NCBI GenBank assembly: GCA_026708085.1
Contig: JAPOVP010000156.1
Location: 1-48,865, forward strand
Length of the DNA stretch: 48,865 bases
From: Caldilineaceae bacterium
GTDB lineage: Bacteria; Chloroflexota; Anaerolineae; Caldilineales; Caldilineaceae
Direction: 5' to 3'
Positions 1 through 9,822 of the stretch are shown one piece after another. Position numbers and translations under genes: made by a program. The notes under the pieces are model-generated. The model did not search any database. It was given only the letters and a program-made list of their open reading frames with translations, and was not told where the DNA came from. The number at the start of each line of letters is the position of its first letter. Position 1 is the first letter of the stretch.

Positions 1-45
1 GCGGAGCCCCCGCACAAGGGAGGGCCGAATAGGCCCGACCGCCCA
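1..45. repeat. Dispersed intergenic repeat, copy 1 (cut by window edge)
   Basis: These 45 bases are identical to 14647-14691. They contain the right arm of a GC-rich palindrome (GCCCCCGC) and a small hairpin GGGCC-gaata-GGCCC at about 22-36. The left part of the element lies outside the window. From 46 to 189 I see no gene or other signal. Confidence 0.85.
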
Positions 46-189
46 GAACTGCAGTAGTCAGTGGTTAGCGGTCAGAGACGGTGTTTCCTCTGCCTCAGAG
101 TAGATCGTGAAGCGGGGAGGGTCTAGTAGCTGCCGGAGAATTGCGCGAACTCACCTCCGTTTTTGCGTGCGCACCAGTAGGGGTTCAGA

Positions 190-218
190 TTGACTTTGGC
201 ACCTCCTCTTGATACAAT
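190..218 (+). promoter_or_regulatory. Sigma-70-type promoter of rpsT
   Basis: TTGACT at 190-195 and TACAAT at 213-218 are separated by exactly 17 bases. Transcription would begin near 225, about 60 bases before the rpsT start codon. Confidence 0.75.
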
Positions 219-286
219 GCAGCCAACTGTCGCTCAATTGGGATGTCTCAAATGGTGCGGCCGACGGGGCCGCGGTGGAGAAACAG

Positions 287-553
287 ATGCCGAATATCAG
301 ATCAGCCGCTAAGCGGGCGCGCCAGGATTTGCGGCGCCGCGACCGCAATAGAGGATATCGCAGTGCCGCTCGAACAGCTGTGAAGAGGGCGCGTGAATCA
401 ATTGAGGATTCCGATCCGGAGGCGCCTGAGGCAGTACGACAGGCCTTCGTAGCTTTGGACAGGGCTGCTCAGCGAGGCGCCCTTCATGCCAACAATGCCG
501 CACGACGCAAGAGCAGATTGAAGCGCCAGCAGAAAAAGGCCTTGGCAGAATAA
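287..553 (+). CDS. rpsT: 30S ribosomal protein S20
   Basis: Small basic 88-residue protein that binds 16S rRNA early in assembly of the small ribosomal subunit. It begins MPNIRSAAKRARQ and ends with the family's typical pattern of an A-x-A-A-RKSRL-type stretch and a basic tail; the length fits the family (about 85-90). The reading frame stays open back to 209, but the ATG at 287 is chosen because GGTGGAG (274-280) lies six bases upstream and because S20 proteins begin at this point. It is a single-gene unit: its own promoter is at 190-218 and a strong terminator at 627-657. The flanking genes run on the other strand. Confidence 0.95.
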   Translation: MPNIRSAAKRARQDLRRRDRNRGYRSAARTAVKRARESIEDSDPEAPEAVRQAFVALDRAAQRGALHANNAARRKSRLKRQQKKALAE

Positions 554-626
554 AGGCCGGACAGTTTCGGCCAAGGTCTTGTCCCGGATTCAGCCGAACC
601 GGGAAGAGAAGCGTTTTCGACCACAT

Positions 627-657
627 GCCGCCTGTGTTCGCTGCAGGCGGCTTTTTT
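627..657 (+). terminator. Rho-independent terminator of rpsT
   Basis: Perfect 8-bp stem GCCGCCTG (627-634) / CAGGCGGC (644-651), nine-base loop, then six T residues (652-657). It lies in the convergent gap between rpsT and nth; only the plus strand has the T run. Confidence 0.9.
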
Positions 658-670
658 GCGTTCTCAGTTC

Positions 671-1375
671 CTAGTCGGGTGAGGCGTCGTCCCATTCGCC
701 AAGGCGTGTGTAGTAGTCGCATTCGTCCTGCATTACGCAGTTGGCACAGCGGGGCGTGCGCGCAGTGCAAACGGTGCGGCCATGGCGAATCATGTTTACA
801 TGCAGGCTGAAGTAGGATTCTGCCGGTAGCATTTGCTCCCAGACAGCCTTGATTTTTTCTGCCGACGCGCGGCGGCCGCTCATGCCGAGGCGCTGGGTCA
901 CGCGCTGAACGTGCGTGTCGACCGGGAAGGCTGCCATTCCGTAGCTGAAAAGAAGGACGATGCTGGCTGTTTTGTGGCCTACACCGGGAAAACGCTGCAA
1001 GTAAGTTTGGGCTGCTGCCGGTTCCATGTCGCGCAGGTGGTCCAGGCTGTAGCTCCCTTCCTCTCTTAACAGAATTTCCAGCGTGTCGACGATGTGGGGG
1101 GCCTTTTGGTTGTACATCCCGGCCACGCGGATGGCGTCTTTGACCTCCTCCAAGGGGGCAGTGCGCACTGCGTCCCAGTCGCCGGCGAACCGCTCTTTGA
1201 GGGTTTCGAACGCTTTGCCCGAGTTGCGGTCGTTTGTATTGGCGCTGAGGATAGTCTGGATCAGCTGCTCGAAGCCGGAACGGGAGGGATTCCACTGCGG
1301 TTCACCGTATTCATCCAGGAGCTCCTGGTAGATCTTGCGGGCCTTGGATGCCAACTGCCGGTCCGCTTCAGCCAT
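671..1375 (-). CDS. nth: Endonuclease III (DNA glycosylase/AP lyase)
   Basis: Base-excision repair enzyme that removes oxidised pyrimidines and cleaves the abasic site. The 234-residue protein has the helix-hairpin-helix signature FPGVGHKTA, with the expected catalytic lysine at K135 and the catalytic aspartate at D153 (PVDTH). The C-terminal iron-sulfur loop is intact, with cysteines at 203, 210, 213 and 219 in the family spacing C-x6-C-x2-C-x5-C, so a [4Fe-4S] cluster is expected. It is the last gene of a minus-strand series PHP, alr, nth; the gap to alr is 40 bases. Function rests on clear family motifs. Confidence 0.93.
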   Translation of the reverse strand: MAEADRQLASKARKIYQELLDEYGEPQWNPSRSGFEQLIQTILSANTNDRNSGKAFETLKERFAGDWDAVRTAPLEEVKDAIRVAGMYNQKAPHIVDTLEILLREEGSYSLDHLRDMEPAAAQTYLQRFPGVGHKTASIVLLFSYGMAAFPVDTHVQRVTQRLGMSGRRASAEKIKAVWEQMLPAESYFSLHVNMIRHGRTVCTARTPRCANCVMQDECDYYTRLGEWDDASPD

Positions 1376-1415
1376 TTTCTCTTCCCGCTCGTGTTCGGGG
1401 CTTGAACGTTCAGTT

Positions 1416-2585
1416 TTAGGTTGCGATGCGGGGCAGCCGCGCCATCAGCCGGCTGGCTACTTCGTAGTTGTTCGTCTTCAGGCGGGCGGCGGCATCCTCC
1501 ATGGAGATGGTTGCGCCGTGCTGTTCTCCGATCAGGACGACTTCGTCATCACGGGCAACAGGGATGCCGGATTCCGTTAGTTCGGTTACGTCAGCAAAGG
1601 TGTGGTCCATACAGATGCGGCCCACGACTGGCACCTCTTGGCCGCCGATAAGCACAGTTTTCCAGGTGCGGGGACTGCGGGGAAAGCCGTCGGCGTAACC
1701 TACCGGAATTACGGCGACCGTGCGGGGACCGGGCGCCCGCCACGTATTGCCATAGGAGACAGGTTCGCCTGTGTTCAGGCTGCGCACTTGGGCGATGCGT
1801 GCCTTCCAACTGAGAACGGGCTGCATAGGGGGCGGTGCGGGCACTTCGTCGCTGGGTGACAGACCGTACAGAAGGATGCCGCAGCGGACAGCGTCCAGAT
1901 GCGCTTCTGGAAGGTCTATGGTTGCGGCTGAGTTGGCGGCGTGAGCGATAGGAGGGCGGCAGCCGGCACGAGTGAGCCGCTGCAGCAGTGTTGTAAAGCG
2001 TCTGAGCTGATAACGGCAGTATTCTTTGTCGGTCTCGTCAGCGGTGCTGAAGTGGGTGTAGATTCCCTCAAGATTAAGGGCAGGACTCTCCGAGAGCATC
2101 GCGCAAAGCTCGGGAGCATCGGAGGGGTCGATTCCCAGGCGGTTCATCCCCGTGTCCACCTTCAGATGCACGGTCAAAGGTTGGCTGGCGCGAGAGGCAG
2201 TATCGGCGAAGGCGAGGGCAGCGCGGGCCTCGTATACGGACACGGCGAGGTCGTATTGCAGTATAGTTTCTGCCAGTTCCGGCGGCGTGTACCCGAGGAG
2301 CAGAATGGGCGCGCGCACTCCGGCTTCGCGCAGGGGGATAGCCTCGTTCACTGCGGCGACGGCGAGGCGGTCCACGCCGGCTTCCAAGGCGGCTGGCGCG
2401 ATCAGCTCGGCGCCGTGGCCGTAGGCATTTGCTTTGACGACAGCATAGAAAAGACATCGAGGCCCAATGCGCCGCCGGATTCCGCTAATGTTGTCTGCCA
2501 GAGCAGAAAGATCGTTCTCCAGCCAAGTCGGACGGGAGACTTGCTGCAGTTGCCGCTGGTCGATCGGAGAGATGGAGACTACCAT
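1416..2585 (-). CDS. alr: Alanine racemase
   Basis: PLP enzyme that interconverts L- and D-alanine for peptidoglycan synthesis. The PLP lysine lies in VVKANAYGHG (K51 with the start used here) and the second catalytic base is Y278 in PVSYGNTW; GRICMDH and VGYADGF are also typical. The frame is open to 2621, but the ATG at 2585 is preferred: AGGA lies nine bases upstream, the product is 389 residues (usual for the family) and it begins just before RPTWLENDL, the normal N-terminus. It overlaps the end of the upstream PHP gene by seven bases, which suggests coupled translation. A D-alanine-requiring cell wall is implied. Confidence 0.93.
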   Translation of the reverse strand: MVVSISPIDQRQLQQVSRPTWLENDLSALADNISGIRRRIGPRCLFYAVVKANAYGHGAELIAPAALEAGVDRLAVAAVNEAIPLREAGVRAPILLLGYTPPELAETILQYDLAVSVYEARAALAFADTASRASQPLTVHLKVDTGMNRLGIDPSDAPELCAMLSESPALNLEGIYTHFSTADETDKEYCRYQLRRFTTLLQRLTRAGCRPPIAHAANSAATIDLPEAHLDAVRCGILLYGLSPSDEVPAPPPMQPVLSWKARIAQVRSLNTGEPVSYGNTWRAPGPRTVAVIPVGYADGFPRSPRTWKTVLIGGQEVPVVGRICMDHTFADVTELTESGIPVARDDEVVLIGEQHGATISMEDAAARLKTNNYEVASRLMARLPRIAT

Positions 2586-3478
2586 CCGTTTAGTTCCTGC
2601 AGCCCTTGCCACTGTTCCCATTCGAGACCGGCTTCGCCGAGACGATTTGGCTTGCGCTCGCCGTGGTAGTCGCTGCCACCGGTTTCGAACAGGCCGAACC
2701 GGGCAGCCAGTTCGGCAAAGCAGGAGATGGGCCTGTCGGTTGAGTCGCGCCCTTCGGGGGCATAGGGGTAATGGATTTCCAGGCCGTCGAGGCCGACATT
2801 AACCAGTCGGGCCACGGACTCTTCGAGGCTGCGAATGCGCCGGTAGATGCCCGGATGGGCAAGAACGGCTTTGCCGCCGGCAGCGTGTGTCAGTTCGATG
2901 GCTTCAATGACGCCCAGGATGAAAGATCGGGGCACGTGCGTGGGGTTTTGGGCGTCAGAGGCGAGGTATTGTTGGAAAACGTCGCTCAGGGATGTGAATT
3001 TGTGTGGGTTGTATTTGAGTGCGATCTGGGCGATGTGGGGGCGACCCGGTACGCCTCCAGCCAGCGCCAATACTTCATCCACAGGCACATGCAGGCCATA
3101 GCTCTGCAGACGCTCGACCTGCCGCGACTTCTGTTCAATGCGGCTCTCCTTTAGCCGGTTCATTGTATCGACGAGGGCTGAATTGGTCGGGTCAATGCCA
3201 TAGCCCAGGATGTCGAAATCCCGAAAATCATTCTCGCGATCGCGAGCGGTACTGAATTCGATTGCGGGAAGGACATGCACGCCAGCCTTTGCACCGCATT
3301 TCTGAGCGTCGGCCACGCCGAGAACGCTGTCGTGGTCGGTCACCGCCAGAACACGGATGCCCAGTTGGGCGGCTTTGTGGATCAATTCCTCCGGTGTGTC
3401 GGTTCCGTCTGAGCAGTTGCTGTGAACTTGCAGATCCACCGGGTATATTCTAGGGGAACTGTCGCGCTGAACGGCCAT
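2579..3478 (-). CDS. PHP-domain phosphoesterase (RNase AM / YciV-like)
   Basis: 299-residue metal-dependent phosphoesterase of the PHP family. The metal-binding motifs are in order: LQVHSNCSDGT (H19 region), VTDHDSV (about 47-53), IEFS, LAHPG, and GSDYHG near the C-terminus. This arrangement with the insert between the second and third motifs is that of the YciV/TrpH group, whose characterised members act as 5'-3' exoribonuclease trimming rRNA ends or as 3',5'-nucleotide bisphosphate phosphatases; which activity applies here cannot be told from sequence. It is the first gene of the PHP-alr-nth series and follows the terminator of the candidate 6S RNA gene. Confidence 0.85.
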   Translation of the reverse strand: MAVQRDSSPRIYPVDLQVHSNCSDGTDTPEELIHKAAQLGIRVLAVTDHDSVLGVADAQKCGAKAGVHVLPAIEFSTARDRENDFRDFDILGYGIDPTNSALVDTMNRLKESRIEQKSRQVERLQSYGLHVPVDEVLALAGGVPGRPHIAQIALKYNPHKFTSLSDVFQQYLASDAQNPTHVPRSFILGVIEAIELTHAAGGKAVLAHPGIYRRIRSLEESVARLVNVGLDGLEIHYPYAPEGRDSTDRPISCFAELAARFGLFETGGSDYHGERKPNRLGEAGLEWEQWQGLQELNGW

Positions 3479-3550
3479 TGCGTTCCTGTCCGATCGCTGC
3501 TGAATGGCGGAGGCTAGCTACGAAATCGTTACACGACGTCGGTGGCATAC

Positions 3551-3580
3551 AAAGAAAAACGCCCGGGTGGCCCCGGACGC
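3551..3580 (-). terminator. Rho-independent terminator of the candidate 6S RNA gene
   Basis: On the minus strand CGTCCGG (3573-3579) pairs with CCGGGCG (3560-3566, one G-U pair), followed by a T-rich run (TTTTTCTTT, 3551-3559). It directly follows the closing helix of the structured RNA at 3589-3773. Confidence 0.8.
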
Positions 3581-3773
3581 ATTCCCAACCCCGCAATGTC
3601 GTGTGATCCAGTGGGTACGAACCGAGGTTCGTAGGTGGGCGCCGGCTGGTCGCTTCCGTCTTGCCCTAACCCTCATGGGGCGGGCTATCACATCCACGTA
3701 CCTTCGCCTTGCTCCCGTGTTTCTGGTGTTGGTTCGCCCTCAAACTAGTCAATCACGGACATTGCAGGGCTGC
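3553..3773 (-). ncRNA. ssrS: Structured RNA, probable 6S RNA
   Basis: The 400-base gap between aspS and the PHP gene holds a complete transcription unit on the minus strand: a strong promoter (3780-3809), about 185 structured bases and a terminator. The 5' end (3758-3769, CCCTGCAATGTC) pairs over 12 positions with the 3' end (3589-3600, GACATTGCGGGG), and GTGAT/ATCAC continues the helix after a small internal loop. The result is one long rod closed by its own ends. On the 3' side of the central region is a perfect hairpin TACGAAC-ctcg-GTTCGTA (3616-3633) preceded by CCCACC. It matches in place and form the small hairpin in the 3' strand of the E. coli 6S central bubble. 6S RNA binds sigma-70 RNA polymerase. 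RNase P and tmRNA signatures are missing. The identity is inference; that a structured RNA gene exists here is well supported. Confidence 0.6.
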
Positions 3774-3779
3774 AGAGAA

Positions 3780-3809
3780 ACTATAGCACAGTTTGAAACC
3801 CCCCGCCAA
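3780..3809 (-). promoter_or_regulatory. Promoter of the candidate 6S RNA gene
   Basis: On the minus strand an extended -10 element TGCTATAGT (TATAGT at 3780-3785) has TTGGCG (3804-3809) 18 bases upstream. Transcription would start near 3773, where the closing helix of the RNA begins. Confidence 0.7.
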
Positions 3810-3878
3810 ACAAGAATTCAGGACGAAAGGGGCGCCGGCAGACGGCCAATGCGGCACCGTGAGCCCACCGCCCTCTCA

Positions 3879-5747
<1,869 letters not shown>

Positions 5748-5945
5748 AGCAGTGCTCCGTAAGGTAGAAACGGTGAGACCGCGCTCAGTGTGGGCACACA
5801 GCGCAAACGAGCTGTCAACGCACTGCGGTAATTGCGCCGGCCACGCCCATGCGCGCATCACAAGAAGCCCAATTATAGTTGGGACGCGGGGGCGATGCAA
5901 TTTTTTGACCCAGTCTGGATGACCACTCCGAATGCTTGAATGGAT

Positions 5946-5974
5946 TTGACGAGGAATTGGCGGGGCTTTATCGT
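5946..5974 (+). promoter_or_regulatory. Probable promoter of the 6045 gene
   Basis: TTGACG (5946-5951) and TATCGT (5969-5974) are 17 bases apart, about 70 bases before the start codon. The rest of 5748-6044 shows no gene. Confidence 0.5.
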
Positions 5975-6044
5975 ATTGGACTGACGGTTCAGTTGGCGGA
6001 ATGCCCGCAAAGAGTTCAGGCTAATCAATTCGAGGAGCAATTTC

Positions 6045-6725
6045 ATGCCGGTAAAGATCGCACAGGTGGAGAAGAGGTTTGCAAGTCCGGGGCCGCATCC
6101 CAACGGACTCCAGGCCAGTGCCGATGGGCTGTGGTGTATTGACCAGGGCAACGACAGGCTCTATCGGCAGGACTACGAGACAGGGGAAGTGCTGTTCGAT
6201 GTCCAGACCGACACTGTCAAATCGAGCGGCATTACAGTGGGCGGCGGTTATGTTTGGATCGCTTCTACTTATGAGAGAAAGATTGCGCAGCTGGATGCGG
6301 AAACAGGTCAGACTGTAGCCAAGTACAGTTCACCTGGAGCCGGTGTCGTGGCGTGGCGTGAGGGCGCGGCCGACGCCCAGGAGACGGGAGCCCACGGCCT
6401 GGAGTGGCGGGATGGGAGGCTGTATGTCGCCTCACCGCCGTCGCAGAAGGTGCACATTATGGATCCCGACGGGTGGCAGGAGGTGCACAGCATCCAGGTA
6501 CCGGGGCTGCGGGTACACGGGATCGCATGGTCGGAAGATGGGAAGCTGTGGGCCGCGGATACATCTGCGGGCACGGTCTGCCTGCTGGATCCTGATAGCG
6601 GACGTATCTTCGATGTGATACGCGTGGAGGCGCCTGACGAAATCCACGGCATGACTATCCACGAAGGCGTGCTGTGGTTCTGCAATGCGGAGACTTGCGA
6701 GATCGGCAGGCTGCTTGTGGCATGA
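6045..6725 (+). CDS. Beta-propeller protein, SMP-30/NHL-like
   Basis: 226-residue protein made of repeated beta-propeller blades: recurring xHGLEWxDGRLYVA- and HGIAWSEDGKLWAAD-type strands followed by a V-x-x-LDP turn. It belongs broadly with the SMP-30/gluconolactonase and Vgb-like families, whose members hydrolyse sugar lactones or related esters. The metal-binding residues of true gluconolactonases cannot be assigned with certainty here, so lactonase activity is only a possibility. No signal peptide, so cytoplasmic. It is a distant paralogue of the protein at 46191-46898, which lies inside a sugar-acid cassette, and this supports a sugar-related role. It stands alone, with its own promoter at 5946-5974. 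Confidence 0.75.
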   Translation: MPVKIAQVEKRFASPGPHPNGLQASADGLWCIDQGNDRLYRQDYETGEVLFDVQTDTVKSSGITVGGGYVWIASTYERKIAQLDAETGQTVAKYSSPGAGVVAWREGAADAQETGAHGLEWRDGRLYVASPPSQKVHIMDPDGWQEVHSIQVPGLRVHGIAWSEDGKLWAADTSAGTVCLLDPDSGRIFDVIRVEAPDEIHGMTIHEGVLWFCNAETCEIGRLLVA

Positions 6726-6866
6726 TTGCTGTCTGATGGGACGAATTTGGATTTTGCGGAACAGTAATCCGCCCAGACCGGCGATCGAGAGGACTTCGGG
6801 TCTGTCGCGCCGGCGCAGATTGATTGATGCGGTACCTGGAGCGTCAGTGGCTAGAAGCAACTGCTT

Positions 6867-6911
6867 GCACACTATTGACCACTTCTTAACAGTGCAGTAA
6901 TAGTAGTGTGC
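6867..6911. other. Imperfect inverted repeat in intergenic region
   Basis: GCACAC (6867-6872) pairs with GTGTGC (6906-6911) and CTATT with AATAG (6899-6903) around a two-base bulge. It lies 105 bases upstream of the -35 box of the ABC operon and could be an operator or a stem-loop. Apart from this and the promoter at 7016, 6726-7104 holds nothing I recognise. Confidence 0.35.
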
Positions 6912-7015
6912 AGGAATGGCAACGGGCAAGAGGACACGCGGATTCAGACATTGAATGGCAGGAGAATGCCACAAGTAAGCTGTGCCGACCTGTGACCAGA
7001 CACCTGGCGTAATCG

Positions 7016-7044
7016 TTGACGCAAAGCCCAGCTTGCACTATAAT
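7016..7044 (+). promoter_or_regulatory. Strong sigma-70-type promoter of ABC operon 1
   Basis: TTGACG (7016-7021) and a consensus TATAAT (7039-7044) are separated by 17 bases. The predicted start is near 7051, giving a leader of about 54 bases before the GTG at 7105. Confidence 0.85.
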
Positions 7045-7104
7045 GTGAACGAAAAATCCGGCGTTGGCGCAGTGGCTTAGAAGATCTGGGAAAGCGATCT
7101 CCTC

Positions 7105-8823
7105 GTGGATAGTACAGCTTCTCAACCTGCGGCATTTCGCAACGACCTCGGGCAGCAGGTACGAGCCGCACCAGGTTGGTTCCAAGGACGGCAGGGCAGG
7201 CGACTGCGCGAGATGCTGCTTGCCTATTCGTTTCTGGCACCCGCTTTCATCATAATAGGTCTCTTCGGTCTATTTCCCCTTGCTTTCGCCGCTTATGAGA
7301 GCACGTTGCGCGGCCTGAACAAGATCGTCGGCTCTTACGACGGTTTGGGCAATTACGTCAAGGCAGTTGACAACCTCATCTACATCATAAATTTCTGGAT
7401 AGCTGTCGGCTTAATCTATTTCGCCGTGAGTGCGATCGCACGCGCTGTTCAGGAGCACCGGCAAGAGCAGACGAATGCGATGCGGTGGGCCTTGCCAGCG
7501 GTTCTGACGGCGGCAGGCGCTGCTCTGTTTGCCCGATTTGTGTTTATTCTTTTGCCGGAGATGCTGCTGATCCCATCCAAACTGCGAGGGCAGAACAACA
7601 CGCAAGAAGCATTTCGCAGTCTGGTGGTGGAGACATGGTGGCTGCCCAAGGTGCAGATTGCGCTCTGGATTGGGGTCGTCTTTCTGGCTGCGGGTGCGTT
7701 TTGGGCGCTTCTCATCAATAGACAGATGCCGAAAGACGGGCGTGACCGCATCTACTTCATGCCATTCTTCAGCGCAGGCATCTGTTTAATCAGTGGCGCG
7801 GTGTTGTTCTGGTTTACATGGACGGAGATCAGCGCGGCGTACGCCGAAGCACTCGAAGAGGGTGTGGGTTTGGAACTTTGGTCGCAGATCGTGACCATCA
7901 GTGCTGGGTTTCTGCTTCTGCTGTTAGCCTGGCGTTTGTGGGAGAGCGCGAGCGATCGTTCTTCCAATACGGGCGTGGCGCTGCGGCTGGTGGGCGCGGT
8001 GTCGCTCATGGCGGGGGCCTGGGTGTTGATTGCCGAGCTTCCGAGAGTCGTGGCGGCGGGCGATGAGGACTGGTGGAACGGGTTGATGGCGACCGTTTTC
8101 TACGTATTGGGAACGGTGCCGATCCAACTTGGGCTTGCGCTGATTCTAGCGGCGCTCCTCTTTCAGAGAATTCGAGGACAGACGCTCTTTCGCGTCCTTT
8201 ACTTTCTGCCATACGTTGCGCCATTCGTCGGCACGGCCGCGGTGTTCAGGATCATTTTCTCTAACCGCCCTACCGCGCCACTGAACAGTCTACTGGATCT
8301 GTTCGGCGCGGAACCACTGCTCTGGTTGAGTGAGCCGGCCGGGATCATACAAATGCTCACCGGAGGGAAAATCGATTTGGGACCAATACTGTCGGGACCC
8401 AGCCTGGCCCTGGTCGCGATCATGATCTACGGAACGTGGACGTATGTCGGTTTCGATACTGTAATCTTTTTGGCTGGGCTAGGGGCGATACCCAACGAGC
8501 TATATGAGGTAGCGGACATTGACGGCGCTGGGGGGTGGGCGCAGTTTCGGCATGTGACGCTGCCGCTGCTTTCGCCGACTATCTATTTCCTTTCGCTCTA
8601 CGCGGTGATAGGTACTTTCAAGGCTTTCAATCACATTTTCGTATTACGGCAGGCGGCGGCGCTGGGCACGACCGATACAGCCAGTATCGTAATATTTCAG
8701 GCGTTCAAGCGTGACACGAGGTACGGGTACGCGTCAGCGCTAGCCATTCTGCTCTTGCTCATTATCATGATCATTACTCTTGTCAACAACAGGATTGCGA
8801 GCAGGAGGGTCTTCTATGGCTAA
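7105..8823 (+). CDS. Sugar-type ABC permease with a six-span insertion
   Basis: MalF/UgpA-type inner-membrane subunit of a carbohydrate importer. The EAA loop that contacts the ATPase is clear ([12 protein letters not shown], 465-476, then LPLLSP). The family is usually about 300 residues; this one is 572. The first membrane span (about 40-62) and the following [10 protein letters not shown] (81-90) look ordinary, and the permease core resumes at [17 protein letters not shown] (323-339). In between, about 230 residues carry roughly six extra hydrophobic segments (near 94-114, 128-150, 183-204, 216-238, 260-276 and 288-310). The start is GTG 7105 with GGGAAAG ten bases upstream. It is the first gene of the operon, and its end overlaps the next permease by eight bases. 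No ATPase gene is nearby. Confidence 0.88.
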   Translation: MDSTASQPAAFRNDLGQQVRAAPGWFQGRQGRRLREMLLAYSFLAPAFIIIGLFGLFPLAFAAYESTLRGLNKIVGSYDGLGNYVKAVDNLIYIINFWIAVGLIYFAVSAIARAVQEHRQEQTNAMRWALPAVLTAAGAALFARFVFILLPEMLLIPSKLRGQNNTQEAFRSLVVETWWLPKVQIALWIGVVFLAAGAFWALLINRQMPKDGRDRIYFMPFFSAGICLISGAVLFWFTWTEISAAYAEALEEGVGLELWSQIVTISAGFLLLLLAWRLWESASDRSSNTGVALRLVGAVSLMAGAWVLIAELPRVVAAGDEDWWNGLMATVFYVLGTVPIQLGLALILAALLFQRIRGQTLFRVLYFLPYVAPFVGTAAVFRIIFSNRPTAPLNSLLDLFGAEPLLWLSEPAGIIQMLTGGKIDLGPILSGPSLALVAIMIYGTWTYVGFDTVIFLAGLGAIPNELYEVADIDGAGGWAQFRHVTLPLLSPTIYFLSLYAVIGTFKAFNHIFVLRQAAALGTTDTASIVIFQAFKRDTRYGYASALAILLLLIIMIITLVNNRIASRRVFYG

Positions 8824-9709
8824 TGAAGCGATAGCCAATAGTGCCCTTCAATCACGCTGGGCCGATCCGGCCACGCGGCGGGCTGCTCTGAATCAGGCGA
8901 TCATATACACTGTGCTGATAATAGGCGCAGCGGCCGCAATATTGCCATTTCTCTATACGGTGAGCGTGTCGCTGATGAATCTGACCGAAGCCACCGGAGG
9001 ACGGGCACTGCCTTCCACGCCGCAGTGGACCAACTATACAGAGGCTTGGCATGACGCGCAGTTCTCGCTATATTTCATGAACAGCGTCAAGATTACGCTG
9101 ATTTCGGTCGGCGGGGCGGTTGTGTTCTGCGCGCTCGCGGCCTATGCTTTCGCGCAGATGGAGTTTCCAGGTAAGAGCTTTCTGTTTACTCTGCTGCTCT
9201 CGACTCTGATGCTGCCCGAAGCGATAACCTGGGTTCCAAACTTCATCACGGTTTCCTGGTTGGGCCGCATTAGCCCTATACCATGGATCAATAACTGGCC
9301 TTCGTTGACGATTCCATTCATGGCGAGCGCGTTCGGTATATTTCTGTTGCGCCAGTTCTTCCAGCAGATCCCTCGCGAACTTTGGGACTCTGCGCAGATT
9401 GACGGTTCCGGGCATTTGCGCTACTTGATCACGGTGGTTCTGCCGCTTTCCACTGCCGCGGTTATGACGCTGGTATTATTTGGTTTTGTGGGCGCCTGGA
9501 ATGCGCTTGCCTGGCCGATTCTGGTGACGACGTCATCGGACTGGCGACCCATTTCCTACGGACTGCTTGTTTTTCTGGATGAGGCGGGGGCGCTTCTGCA
9601 CTTGCAGATGGCGGGTGCAATCATCACTATGCTGCCGATCGTCGTCCTCTATTTCTTCACGCAGCGCCATTTTATAGAGGGGATTGCTACGACCGGGCTG
9701 AAGGGTTAA
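8816..9709 (+). CDS. Sugar-type ABC permease, MalG-like
   Basis: Second transmembrane subunit of the importer. The 297-residue protein has about six spans and the EAA loop [13 protein letters not shown] followed by VVLPLS. The ATG at 8816 overlaps the last eight bases of the preceding permease and has a strong AGGAGGG (8801-8807) upstream, so translation is coupled. An upstream in-frame start at 8780 would lie inside the neighbour's coding region and has no ribosome-binding site. The length is ordinary for the family, unlike its partner. Confidence 0.92.
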   Translation: MANEAIANSALQSRWADPATRRAALNQAIIYTVLIIGAAAAILPFLYTVSVSLMNLTEATGGRALPSTPQWTNYTEAWHDAQFSLYFMNSVKITLISVGGAVVFCALAAYAFAQMEFPGKSFLFTLLLSTLMLPEAITWVPNFITVSWLGRISPIPWINNWPSLTIPFMASAFGIFLLRQFFQQIPRELWDSAQIDGSGHLRYLITVVLPLSTAAVMTLVLFGFVGAWNALAWPILVTTSSDWRPISYGLLVFLDEAGALLHLQMAGAIITMLPIVVLYFFTQRHFIEGIATTGLKG

Positions 9710-9822
9710 GAGACGCTGCTTGACAAGGGAACGGTTAGATTCGAGACTATAACAGTCAGTACTCGATTTTCAATTTCGTGTTATCCTTTTCGGTATTCAA
9801 CCATAACAGGAGATAGAACCTT

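Noticed and set aside
1941..2669. Plus-strand open frame of 242 codons
   Set aside because: Antisense to the alanine racemase gene, which has all its catalytic motifs.
3551..3809. RNase P RNA or tmRNA at the structured RNA locus
   Set aside because: The GAGGAAAGTCC-type core of RNase P RNA and the tRNA-like CCA end of tmRNA are absent on both strands.
7055..7104. tRNA-like text (GGCGCAGTGGCTTAGA)
   Set aside because: No cloverleaf forms: there is no T-arm or acceptor pairing. It is the leader of the ABC operon.
9721..9753. Promoter before the 9823 gene (TTGACA ... TATAAC)
   Set aside because: The spacing is 22 bases, too long for sigma-70 recognition.
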